Source: Pseudoneobacillus sp052180215 (GTDB lineage: Bacteria > Bacillota > Bacilli > Bacillales > Cytobacillaceae). From it: a stretch of 64,000 nucleotides of DNA. Below, piece by piece: positions 50,368 to 57,834 of this stretch. Position 1 is the first letter of the stretch, and each line of letters starts with the position of its first letter. The stretch spans positions 778,001-842,000 of the forward strand of contig NZ_CP197471.1 of assembly GCF_052180215.1 (NCBI RefSeq). Direction: 5' to 3'. A model generated the notes under the pieces. The model did not search any database, was not told the origin of the DNA, and was given only the letters and a program-made list of their open reading frames with translations. The position numbers were made by a program, and so were the translations under genes.

Positions 50368-50670
50368 ATGGCAATTGTTGATGTTACGGTCATCCCAGTA
50401 GGAACAAGCACCCCAAGTGTAAGTGAGTATGTAGCTGAAATACAAAAGGTATTAGCAAAGCATGAAGGTGAAATTAAATATCAATTAACTCCAATGAGTA
50501 CACTGATTGAAGGGGATTTAAAGGTTTTACTAGAAGTTGTTCAAGAGATTCATGAAGTCCCATTTCAAAAAGGCTTACAGCGAGTTTGTACCAACATTCG
50601 AATCGATGACAGAAGAGATAAAGTCCATTCGATGGAGAGCAAATTAAATTCAGTTCAAGCAAAATTATAA
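50368..50670 (+). CDS. MTH1187/YqgV family thiamine-binding protein
   Basis: A 100-residue ferredoxin-like fold protein of the MTH1187/YkoF-related family (B. subtilis YqgV), reported to bind thiamine. Features: VDVTVIPVGTSTPSVSEYVA, YQLTPMSTLIEGDL and LQRVCTNIRIDDRRDK. It forms small multimers in the family. ATG 50368 follows AGGAGGA; the ATG 50332 frame extension is unsupported. Confidence 0.9.
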   Translation: MAIVDVTVIPVGTSTPSVSEYVAEIQKVLAKHEGEIKYQLTPMSTLIEGDLKVLLEVVQEIHEVPFQKGLQRVCTNIRIDDRRDKVHSMESKLNSVQAKL

Positions 50671-50716
50671 GAATAATAATGACAACCCGTTAAGTAGGTT
50701 CTGCTGTATATAATAC

Positions 50717-50760
50717 AAAAAAAGACCAAATCACATTTCAGGATTTGGTCTTTTCTATTT
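50717..50760. terminator. Bidirectional terminator
   Basis: AAAAGACCAAATC and GATTTGGTCTTTT pair between convergent genes. Confidence 0.85.
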
Positions 50761-50775
50761 CTGTTTAAACCTTTT

Positions 50776-50931
50776 TTATGATTTCTCTTGTTCATCCATG
50801 GGGTTGGATTCCATGTTAATTATTTGCATGGATTCTAGAGTTTTTCCATTTATAGCAGGTTGATTACTATTCGTACGTGTTTCCCATATACTATATTTAA
50901 TTGTTTGGTCATTTTCTTGATTACTTGGCAT
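50776..50931 (-). CDS. Small acidic protein, 51 residues, unknown
   Basis: A short gene with GGAGGTG 5 bases before ATG 50931 and the shared terminator after it. The 51-residue product begins MPSNQENDQTIKYSIWE and ends MDEQEKS; it is polar, Asn/Gln/Glu-rich with three Met in the second half and no membrane helix. It may be a small spore- or stress-type protein, but no family is recognised. Confidence 0.65.
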   Translation of the reverse strand: MPSNQENDQTIKYSIWETRTNSNQPAINGKTLESMQIINMESNPMDEQEKS

Positions 50932-51002
50932 ATAAACACCTCCACTATTATCGTTTGTAAAATAAATTTGCCTATACAGGATCGGAAAAATAAAGAATAT
51001 AG

Positions 51003-51027
51003 GTTTTATTACTCAGAAAAAGGGTAA
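51003..51027 (+). promoter_or_regulatory. Sigma-B promoter of the second RsbR gene
   Basis: GTTTTA (51003-51008), 13-base spacer, GGGTAA (51022-51027), about 80 bases before the gene; close to the sigma-B consensus. Confidence 0.65.
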
Positions 51028-51105
51028 ATAGTAATGATTCGATAGTTTAAGAGAAGCCACACTTAATATAAACGTACTTGTGTCCAAAAAGTAGGGGGAG
51101 AAGAA

Positions 51106-51951
51106 ATGCATCGAAATAAAGAATTATATCAATTTTTTATAGAAAAAACTTGGCAATTAACGGAAGAATGGTACGAAGCGCTAGATAAAAGTGAAGATTC
51201 TGGTGTGTATGCCTCTAATGATTCTGACATCATTCAAAATATTAAGAAGCAAAACTATGAATTTCACCAGCATTTTTGTGAGGTTTTTGTAAAAGAGGAA
51301 ACGGAATTCTTTCGTGAGTTGGAAAAGTGGATTGTGAAGGTAGCCCAAGACGAAAATCATTTAAAAACCCCTATTCAATATATACTCAGAGAATTTTTTC
51401 GAACACAAGAACAATACCTCAACTTAATTATCGAATTTAGTGAAATTCATAAGGATCAATATTCCAAAAGTGAAATCGATGCCTGGCACCGAATTGTGAT
51501 CAAAACGTTTAGTGAAGTCATGATTTGGTTTACAGAGGAGTATAATAATCATTCACAGAGAAGGCTTCAAGCCCAACAAGAGTTGATTATCCAATTAAGT
51601 TCACCTGTTATTTTATTAAACAAAGATGTCGCTATATTACCTCTTGTGGGAGAAATTGATACAGCACGTGCCAAGTTCATGCTAGAGAGTACATTAGAGC
51701 AATGTGCCAAACTAGGAGTAAATCAACTACTTCTTGATTTGTCCGGTGTGGTTATCATCGATACGATGGTAGCGCATCAGATTTTTCAATTAATTGAAGC
51801 TTTAAATCTTATTGGTGTGAGGACTACTCTTTCTGGGATAAGACCTGAAATAGCTCAAACAACTGTGCAATTGGGACTTTCCTTCCATAAAGTTTCGATT
51901 AAATCAACTTTATCTAAGGCTATTCACTCCATAGAGCTATCTATAGGATAA
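51106..51951 (+). CDS. RsbR-type STAS protein, canonical paralog (sigma-B stressosome)
   Basis: A 281-residue RsbT co-antagonist family protein. N-terminal ~155 residues form an all-helical globin-like sensor region; the STAS domain starts near 165. Both expected phospho-threonines are present: Thr186 in LPLVGEIDTAR and Thr220 in LLLDLSGVVIIDT. The end, GIRPEIAQTTVQLGL, is typical. ATG 51106 follows GGGGGAG. It should assemble with RsbS and RsbT in the stressosome; those genes are not in the window. Compare the paralog at 5892, which has Ser and Asn at these places. Confidence 0.92.
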   Translation: MHRNKELYQFFIEKTWQLTEEWYEALDKSEDSGVYASNDSDIIQNIKKQNYEFHQHFCEVFVKEETEFFRELEKWIVKVAQDENHLKTPIQYILREFFRTQEQYLNLIIEFSEIHKDQYSKSEIDAWHRIVIKTFSEVMIWFTEEYNNHSQRRLQAQQELIIQLSSPVILLNKDVAILPLVGEIDTARAKFMLESTLEQCAKLGVNQLLLDLSGVVIIDTMVAHQIFQLIEALNLIGVRTTLSGIRPEIAQTTVQLGLSFHKVSIKSTLSKAIHSIELSIG

Positions 51952-52066
51952 CTTCATTTTGTCGCGTTTAAGCGGCTTTTTTTATTTTACAAGCTTGGGC
52001 GGGAATCTACCCTATTTGGAGGATGTAAACATACAATATGTTAATTCGTTCAAGGAGGGGAAAAGA

Positions 52067-52333
52067 ATGGATCGACATTACCCTGGTGCTTTTATTCCTG
52101 GCCACGGCTATTATCCAATACATGTGGGCTATCCAGGCCAAGGCTATCATTATGGACACGGTACCTACAATCCAGGCCAAGGCTATCATCACGGGCATGG
52201 CACCTATCATCCAGGCCAAGGCTATCATCATGGACACGGCACTTATATTCCTGGTCATGGTTACCATCACGGACATGGTACCTATATTCCAGGTCACGGT
52301 TATCATCATGGACATGGAACGTATAAGCGATAA
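52067..52333 (+). CDS. His/Gly/Tyr-rich tandem-repeat protein
   Basis: An 88-residue protein whose residues 23-87 are five copies of a 13-residue unit, PG-Q/H-GYHHGHGTY-x. It holds about 18 His, many in GYHHGHG clusters, and has no signal sequence or membrane helix. The composition suggests binding of metal such as Ni, Zn or Cu, or a structural spore-coat-like role; both are inference. ATG 52067 follows AAGGAGGGG; the frame extends upstream to 51959 without support. Divides the second RsbR gene from the SDR gene. Confidence 0.8.
   Translation: MDRHYPGAFIPGHGYYPIHVGYPGQGYHYGHGTYNPGQGYHHGHGTYHPGQGYHHGHGTYIPGHGYHHGHGTYIPGHGYHHGHGTYKR
52133..52327 (+). repeat. 39-bp tandem repeat (5 copies) in the His-rich gene
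   Basis: Five in-frame 39-base units at 52133, 52172, 52211, 52250 and 52289, differing mostly at third positions. This makes copy number likely to vary between strains. Confidence 0.85.
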
Positions 52334-52384
52334 TTTGATATCTTTAGACTAGGGACTTTTTAAGTAAAATGGAGTACTAGAAGT

Positions 52385-52418
52385 CAGGGCTGCCTACTAG
52401 GCAGCTGCCCTGTTTGAT
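52385..52418 (+). terminator. Terminator-like hairpin after the His-rich gene
   Basis: CAGGGC-GCCT and AGGC-GCCCTG pair; weak T-run (TTTGAT). Confidence 0.5.
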
Positions 52419-52503
52419 AGGGGGGATTTCAACCATAAGACCAATACATACAACAAATCCCAATTGTGTTATTATTAGGAATGAAAAGAACAACATTTAA
52501 GGA

Positions 52504-52537
52504 TAGCAGATACCTCTCAAGGGTCTGCTTTTTATTA
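52504..52537 (+). terminator. Orphan terminator-like hairpin before the SDR gene
   Basis: AGCAGATACC and GGGTCTGCT pair and TTTTATT follows; no gene lies directly upstream, so it could attenuate the SDR gene. Confidence 0.55.
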
Positions 52538-52577
52538 TGAATAAAATGAATACGTTAGTTTAATGGAGGAATCAAGA

Positions 52578-53333
52578 ATGAATCATTTAAAAAATAAAGT
52601 TGCCCTAATTACTGGAGTAAGCAGTGAAAGAGGGATTGGCGCTGCTATTTGTCGTAAATTAGCATCACAAGGAATAAATATATTCTTTACGCATTGGAAT
52701 GCAGAAAAGGGGTGGCCGGATATTTTTCAAAAGGAGTTATCGGAGATTGGTGTTCGGTCTAATAGCTTAGAAATAGATTTATCAGAAGCGGATGCTGCTC
52801 ATAAAATATTAGACAATGTAACCTCACAATTAGCCTTTCCTTCTATATTAATAAACAATGCTGCCCACTCGATAAATGATGGTTATATGAATTTAGATGC
52901 CAGGATACTTGACGACCACTACGCCGTTAATATGAGGTCTACTTTTTTATTATCCGTAGAATTTGTTAGACGTTTTGAGAAAAGGAATATGAGTGCTGGA
53001 AGAATCATTAATATGACTTCAGGTCAAGAGTTGGGACCTATGTCTGATGAATTAGCTTATGCATCAACAAAAGGAGCGATAACTGCTTTTTCTAAGTCCT
53101 TATCAGCGGGTGTGGCTCATTTAGGCATCACAGTTAATGCCATTAATCCCGGACCGACAGACACGACATGGATGACAGATGACATAAGAACACACCTTTT
53201 ACCCAAATTCCCTATGGGTAGGATTGGAATGCCTGAAGATACGGCACGCTTAGCTGCATTTTTAACTAGTGAAGAAGCTGGTTGGATTACCGGACAGGTT
53301 ATACATTCGGAAGGTGGGTTTTTGCGAGGGTAG
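52578..53333 (+). CDS. SDR family oxidoreductase
   Basis: A 251-residue short-chain dehydrogenase. Cofactor motif TGVSSERGIG (12-21), NNAAHS (93-98), catalytic Ser148, Tyr161 and Lys165 in YASTK, and PGPTDT after the catalytic site. The C-terminal GWITGQVIHSEGGF is typical of FabG-like enzymes. The T-G-x5-G-I-G spacing suits NAD(P)H. ATG 52578 follows GGAGGA. Substrate unknown. Confidence 0.92.
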   Translation: MNHLKNKVALITGVSSERGIGAAICRKLASQGINIFFTHWNAEKGWPDIFQKELSEIGVRSNSLEIDLSEADAAHKILDNVTSQLAFPSILINNAAHSINDGYMNLDARILDDHYAVNMRSTFLLSVEFVRRFEKRNMSAGRIINMTSGQELGPMSDELAYASTKGAITAFSKSLSAGVAHLGITVNAINPGPTDTTWMTDDIRTHLLPKFPMGRIGMPEDTARLAAFLTSEEAGWITGQVIHSEGGFLRG

Positions 53334-53465
53334 TTTTTATGATATCCCATTAATATATATTTCTGTGGAAAAGCTTGGCTAGGATAGAATATTTTTTTCA
53401 AAATAGATAAAAATAAGGTAAAACACGGAAGAAGTTCTATTTCTTCTAAGCGCAAGGGGATATAT

Positions 53466-54518
53466 ATGGAAAACAAGGGACATTTGGAAGAAATACATAT
53501 AAGCTCACCTAAATCAAATTTAGATGAAAAATTAACAGCAGCTGAATTAGGAAAGTTATGGGCTTCGTATATCGGGAACAGTATGTCAAAATGTATTTTA
53601 CGTTATTTTTTAAAGCATGTAGATGATGAGGATATCAGAATAGTAGTCCAAAATGCCTTAAACTTATGTAATGACTTTATCAGTACCATTGAGGATATAT
53701 TTCATAAGGAAGGCTGCGCAATTCCAGTGGGTTTTACAGAAGACGATGTCAATTTAGATGCTCCACGGTTATTTGAGGATGAGTTTTATGTCCATTATTT
53801 AAAATACACAGCAAAAGCAGGAATGAGTATTTATGGAGTTGCGATTCCCTTAATGTTGAGAACAGATGTAAAAGACTTTTTTATCCATTGTATAGAACGC
53901 ACGATAGCATTGTTAGGTCAACTTAATGAAATCCTTTGGAAAAAAGGATTTATCGTTAAAATTCCGATTATCCCGATTCCAGAAAGAGTAGACTTTGTAA
54001 AAGATGAAGATTTTTTAAAAGGTTTTTTTGGAGATGTTCGACCATTACATGCATTAGAAATAACTCATCTGTACGATAATATTGAAAACAATACAACAAG
54101 CAAAGCGCTATTAACTGCATTTGGTCAAGTGGCAAAAATGGAAAAAGCCCGTAAGTTTTTCTTGAAGGGTGAAGAAATTACGGCAAAATCAATAGAACGT
54201 TATATGAGACAGCTGCATAATAATGATTTACCTTCACCATCCTTACTTGACCATTTAGTAACGAAATCAACCATTGCTCCTTTTTCTGATAAATTAATGA
54301 TCTTTCATAAAGTAGATATGTTTTCTATGAAGATACGGGCTTTTGGAAATTCACTGGCGGTTAACGGGAGACGTGACATTGGATTAATGTATTTGAAATC
54401 TCTCACGAATATCTCTTTATTTGTGGAAGATGGGGCCAACATGTTAATCGAGCATGGGTGGATGGAACAACCGCCGGATGCGGTGGATCGACAAAGCTTA
54501 TGCAAAGATCGAAGATGA
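53466..54518 (+). CDS. DUF3231 family protein (2)
   Basis: A 350-residue two-repeat DUF3231 protein, paralog of the one at 43614. Matching pieces are LTAAELGKLWASYIGNS, IPVGFTEDDVNLDAPRLF, and the second-half NDLPSPSLLDHLVT and APFSDKLMIFHKVDMFS. Both proteins end in a W-E/M-QPP-AVDR motif. ATG 53466 follows AAGGGG. Uncharacterised; spread in spore-formers. Confidence 0.88.
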   Translation: MENKGHLEEIHISSPKSNLDEKLTAAELGKLWASYIGNSMSKCILRYFLKHVDDEDIRIVVQNALNLCNDFISTIEDIFHKEGCAIPVGFTEDDVNLDAPRLFEDEFYVHYLKYTAKAGMSIYGVAIPLMLRTDVKDFFIHCIERTIALLGQLNEILWKKGFIVKIPIIPIPERVDFVKDEDFLKGFFGDVRPLHALEITHLYDNIENNTTSKALLTAFGQVAKMEKARKFFLKGEEITAKSIERYMRQLHNNDLPSPSLLDHLVTKSTIAPFSDKLMIFHKVDMFSMKIRAFGNSLAVNGRRDIGLMYLKSLTNISLFVEDGANMLIEHGWMEQPPDAVDRQSLCKDRR

Positions 54519-54585
54519 GGATAGAGGGATGCTGTTCTATTCGCCTTATTCTTTCATTCGTTTATTTAAAAAGTTGATACAAGCA

Positions 54586-54629
54586 AAAAGGAGCGCTACT
54601 ACGCATACAATAGTAGCGCTCCTTTTTTT
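54586..54629 (+). terminator. Terminator of the second DUF3231 gene
   Basis: AAAAAGGAGCGCTACT and AGTAGCGCTCCTTTTTTT pair with an 11-base loop. Confidence 0.92.
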
Positions 54630-54659
54630 GGGAGTAGACACCCATAAAGGAGTGTTGCA

Positions 54660-55850
54660 ATGAAAAAAACATGGCTGCTAGGGTTTGGATTTTTTAGTAT
54701 TAGTATAGGTTGGGCACTTTACAATGGCTTTGTTCCATTTTTTCTAAATAATTATTTATCAAGTACGGCATTAATTGGCTTTCTGATGACAATGGATAAT
54801 TATATCGCCCTCTTTTTGCAGCCCTATATTGGGAGCCGAAGTGATCGAACGCGTAGCCGTTTTGGTCGGCGAATGCCTTATCTATTGGTTGGCATCCCTC
54901 TTGCTTCTGTCTTTTTTGCGCTTATTCCTTTTCATCAAAGTTTAGTGACGCTCATAATTTTTATGTTGTGTATGAACTTGTCTATGGCTATTTTTCGTTC
55001 CCCGACTATCGCTCTTATGCCAGATATTACGCCCGAAGCCCATCGCACGAAAGCAAACGGTATCATCAACTTCATGGGAGGGTTAGGGGCTATTTTAGCC
55101 TTTAGCGTGGGAGCATTCTTATTTAGTGTCATGGAATCCTTACCTTTTATAGCTGTTTCTATCATTTTCTTAATCGCATTGTGGGTCATTTATAAAAATA
55201 TTAATGAATCAAGGGACGGAATCTCAACTAATTTTATCCAACAACCTACAATGAAATATAAAACAGAATTAAATAAGCAAACACTCTTTCTTTTAGGAGC
55301 CATTTTTTTCTGGTTCATTTCCATTCAGGGAATGGAAGCCTTATTTACACTATACGGTGTCAACGAGATAGGTTTATCTAGAAGTGCTTCTGCTTTCTCT
55401 TTAGCTTTTTTCTCTTTAAGTTTCGTTCTTTTTTCAATACCAAGTGGTTTACTAGGCGCGAAGTATGGTGAGAGAAAAGTAATTATGGTTGGGATATTAG
55501 GATTAATTATTGTCTTTATATTGTTAAGCGGTGTTCATTCAGCGTTAGCTTTAAGATCTATTCTTCTAGTTGGAGGCATGTTCTGGGCTCTTGTCAATAT
55601 CAATGCATACCCATTTGTTATGGCTACCGGAAGTGAACATAGTTATGGAACACGAACGGGTTTATATTATCTAGTTTCCTCTTTAGCAGCGATCATTTCT
55701 CCCCCTACATTAGGACTCTTAATTGACTGGTTTGGTTTTGGGATTTTGTTCTATACCGCAGCAGGAAGTATGGTCCTCGCATTTTTATGTATATTAAAAG
55801 TTAAAATTAGAGCTCCCTTAGCTTCCGAAGCCAGGATTTCCAGCCCATGA
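54660..55850 (+). CDS. MFS transporter, SLC45/GPH-like
   Basis: A 396-residue 12-helix transporter. The SLC45-like signature is TMDNYIALFLQPYIGSRSDR (about 44-63) and RSRFGRRMPYLLVGIP; helix 4 has SPTIALMPDITPEAHRTKANG. Related proteins carry sugars or glycosides with protons. ATG 54660 follows AAAGGAG. No sugar genes are nearby, so the substrate is open. Confidence 0.87.
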   Translation: MKKTWLLGFGFFSISIGWALYNGFVPFFLNNYLSSTALIGFLMTMDNYIALFLQPYIGSRSDRTRSRFGRRMPYLLVGIPLASVFFALIPFHQSLVTLIIFMLCMNLSMAIFRSPTIALMPDITPEAHRTKANGIINFMGGLGAILAFSVGAFLFSVMESLPFIAVSIIFLIALWVIYKNINESRDGISTNFIQQPTMKYKTELNKQTLFLLGAIFFWFISIQGMEALFTLYGVNEIGLSRSASAFSLAFFSLSFVLFSIPSGLLGAKYGERKVIMVGILGLIIVFILLSGVHSALALRSILLVGGMFWALVNINAYPFVMATGSEHSYGTRTGLYYLVSSLAAIISPPTLGLLIDWFGFGILFYTAAGSMVLAFLCILKVKIRAPLASEARISSP

Positions 55851-55919
55851 TTATAGATGAATAAACATTCTATTAATGCTAATTCTAAAATTAAGAATGG
55901 TTAGTAAGGAGACTAAAAA

Positions 55920-56147
55920 GTGAACCAATATGAAGTGACACACATGATTATTGATGATGATTTTTATGGTGAAGAATCGGTTACTGCAGAATTTAGCTAT
56001 GATCATCAAGAATATAGCATTACATTTAAAAAAGAAGACCTTGAATTATTAAATGCATGGATTTTCGAAGATGGACACTCCCTTCCAGCAAAATTGACTG
56101 ACAATATAATAGAAGATATAAGAGAAGAGATAAAAAAAAGAATCTAG
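55920..56147 (+). CDS. Small acidic protein, unknown
   Basis: A 75-residue acidic protein with a beta-rich first half (YEVTHMIIDDDFYGEESVTAE split at about 4-24, then YDHQEYSITFKKEDL) and a helical end (DNIIEDIREEIKKRI). GTG 55920 follows AAGGAG. Terminator-like stem directly after the stop. No family recognised. Confidence 0.68.
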   Translation: MNQYEVTHMIIDDDFYGEESVTAEFSYDHQEYSITFKKEDLELLNAWIFEDGHSLPAKLTDNIIEDIREEIKKRI

Positions 56148-56170
56148 TCTTGCTACTAGATTTTTTTTGT
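56141..56170 (+). terminator. Terminator of the 75-residue gene
   Basis: AATCTAGT and ACTAGATT pair around CTTGCT, then seven Ts. Confidence 0.85.
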
Positions 56171-56293
56171 TGATAAAATTAAACTAAAGCAAATTAGATA
56201 AAGGATCAATTTTACATTTTTATACATATTTCTAAAAAGAAATAGTACGTTGATATTTGTTTTGTCTATTATATAAGTAATAGGGGGAGAAGT

Positions 56294-56953
56294 ATGTTAG
56301 GAACCATAGGGGAGTTTGAGTTGCCTCTTCTTTTACCAGACTCTTTGGAAAAAAATAGGGGGACTTACCAAGCAATGATTAAGAAGGCTATGGAAAACAT
56401 AAACCTTTTTGCAAAATCACGCAATTGGAATTTTTATACAAATACTTTTTTAATTAATCAAGTTGAAATTTTTTCGACAAAAGAGGATTTCGATAAAGCA
56501 GTTTGTATGGCATTTGGCTTAGAAGAAAATGTCATCATCCCAAAAACGGCGTCGGCAATTGTTGCAAATGATCATTTACTTATGGTTTCTCCAGAAGTTT
56601 ACTTAGATATTTATCCCCAAGGATATGAGAGTGATTTCTATGAGAAACTGATCATCCATGAATTGGCCCATCAATTACATATTAGAATCCTTCATGGTGA
56701 AGAGGAAAAGATGGGACCAAAGTGGTTTTTTGAAGGATTTGCCATCCACACAGCCAAACAATTTCAAGATCGACCGCAACAGCTAAACAAAGACGAAATA
56801 TGGGGAATTATAGAAACAGACAAAGATTCAGGTTATCAAATCTATAAAGAGGTAATAGAGTATGTATTAGAGAAAATTAATTTGCAAGATCTGGTTGAAA
56901 AAGCTGGTGAAGCAAATTTTAAAGAGTTCATTCGGTCAAAATGCTTTCTTTAA
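56294..56953 (+). CDS. Gluzincin-type zinc metalloprotease domain protein
   Basis: A 219-residue cytosolic-looking protein with an HExxH zinc motif: LIIHELAHQLHIR (His122, Glu123, His126) followed 20 residues on by KWFFEGFAIH, whose Glu147 is a typical third ligand. This matches peptidase MA-like or collagenase-like minimal gluzincins. No signal peptide, so the substrate would be internal or export is unconventional. ATG 56294 follows AGGGGGAG. The next small gene starts 12 bases after its stop and is probably in the same operon. Confidence 0.82.
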   Translation: MLGTIGEFELPLLLPDSLEKNRGTYQAMIKKAMENINLFAKSRNWNFYTNTFLINQVEIFSTKEDFDKAVCMAFGLEENVIIPKTASAIVANDHLLMVSPEVYLDIYPQGYESDFYEKLIIHELAHQLHIRILHGEEEKMGPKWFFEGFAIHTAKQFQDRPQQLNKDEIWGIIETDKDSGYQIYKEVIEYVLEKINLQDLVEKAGEANFKEFIRSKCFL

Positions 56954-56964
56954 AGGAGAGTAAA

Positions 56965-57255
56965 ATGAAAAAATGGAAAATAAGTATCTTCACTGCTGTT
57001 TTTATGTTTGGATTTCTTTTTACAACGAATCCAACAGAAGATGATTATGATCGATTTTCTGAAAAAATATATGGGAAGCAACCTGATTCCAATCTGCCAA
57101 CAGAATTAGAAAGGTTGAATTTTCTTTTCTTTTCGACTTATACCCCAGTTGTCGCCTTTGAAAACGGGGTCACCCATCTTGGGATTGCCGGGAAATTTAT
57201 AAAGATATCCGAGGGACAGTTTGATTACCCATGGTTTTTAGAAATATTCAATTGA
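56965..57255 (+). CDS. Small exported protein, unknown
   Basis: A 96-residue protein with an N-terminal signal or anchor (MKKWKISIFTAVFMFGFLF), an acidic stretch TNPTEDDYDRFSEKIYGKQP and a compact C-terminal domain ending THLGIAGKFIKISEGQ. ATG 56965 follows AAAGGAGAG. It is downstream of the metalloprotease and may be its substrate or partner; this is inference. No known family. Confidence 0.7.
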   Translation: MKKWKISIFTAVFMFGFLFTTNPTEDDYDRFSEKIYGKQPDSNLPTELERLNFLFFSTYTPVVAFENGVTHLGIAGKFIKISEGQFDYPWFLEIFN

Positions 57256-57260
57256 TTTGG

Positions 57261-57289
57261 CAATGCTCGTAAAGGGCATTTTTTTTTAT
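57261..57289 (+). terminator. Terminator
   Basis: AATGCTC and GGGCATT pair with a GTAAA loop and eight Ts. Confidence 0.75.
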
Positions 57290-57368
57290 GAAACTTTTTA
57301 AGGATAAAAACGTCTAATATATAGGGAATAAAATAAATAGGTGGTTAATACATTAAAGGAGGGGTCAT

Positions 57369-57563
57369 ATGTGGTGGTTAATCGTTTTTATGGCGATCTT
57401 AATTGGCTTCGGGTTACTGGTTGATTGGTGGCATAAAAAGCATGGCATCACAAACTTCAACCCCGATGAAAATGCAAAGAACATTTCAACATCCGAAAGA
57501 ATCTACGCCGAAACATACTTAAATAATATAAAAAATGGAAATGATAATGGAGGACCTTTTTAA
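57369..57563 (+). CDS. Small single-helix membrane protein, unknown
   Basis: A 64-residue protein with an N-terminal membrane helix (WWLIVFMAILIGFGLLVDWW, about 2-21) and a polar, His/Asn-rich tail. ATG 57369 follows AAAGGAGGGG. It has its own terminator. Similar small proteins occur in Bacillus; function unknown. Confidence 0.7.
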   Translation: MWWLIVFMAILIGFGLLVDWWHKKHGITNFNPDENAKNISTSERIYAETYLNNIKNGNDNGGPF

Positions 57564-57593
57564 AAAAGGAACGTCACTGACGGCCTTTTTTTT
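57562..57593 (+). terminator. Terminator of the 64-residue gene
   Basis: AAAAAAGG-GTCA and TGAC-CCTTTTTT pair; T-run follows. Confidence 0.7.
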
Positions 57594-57641
57594 ATGGTGA
57601 GGAGAGGACAAACTTATGTTAAAAAACAGATATTTTAGGTC

Positions 57642-57669
57642 TTGACATTTCCTGTAAAAGGAGTATAGT
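57642..57669 (+). promoter_or_regulatory. Promoter of the LTA synthase-like gene
   Basis: TTGACA (57642-57647), 16-base spacer, TATAGT (57664-57669), giving a leader of about 160 bases before ATG 57835. Confidence 0.65.
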
Positions 57670-57834
57670 AATGTTCTTGTGAGAGACAAATTTTTAAAAA
57701 TTAAATTGGACTTATTCATAAAATGTTCATATTTAACTGTTAAAATAGATGCTAGTTTAATTGGTTCAAATTTCATATTTCAATCATACTTCATTTATGC
57801 CATAATAATGTGCTATAAGGTAGGTGCAATAAAA

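Noticed and set aside
54454..54663. 69-residue ORF at the end of the second DUF3231 gene
   Set aside because: Overlaps the DUF3231 gene and its terminator; no ribosome site.
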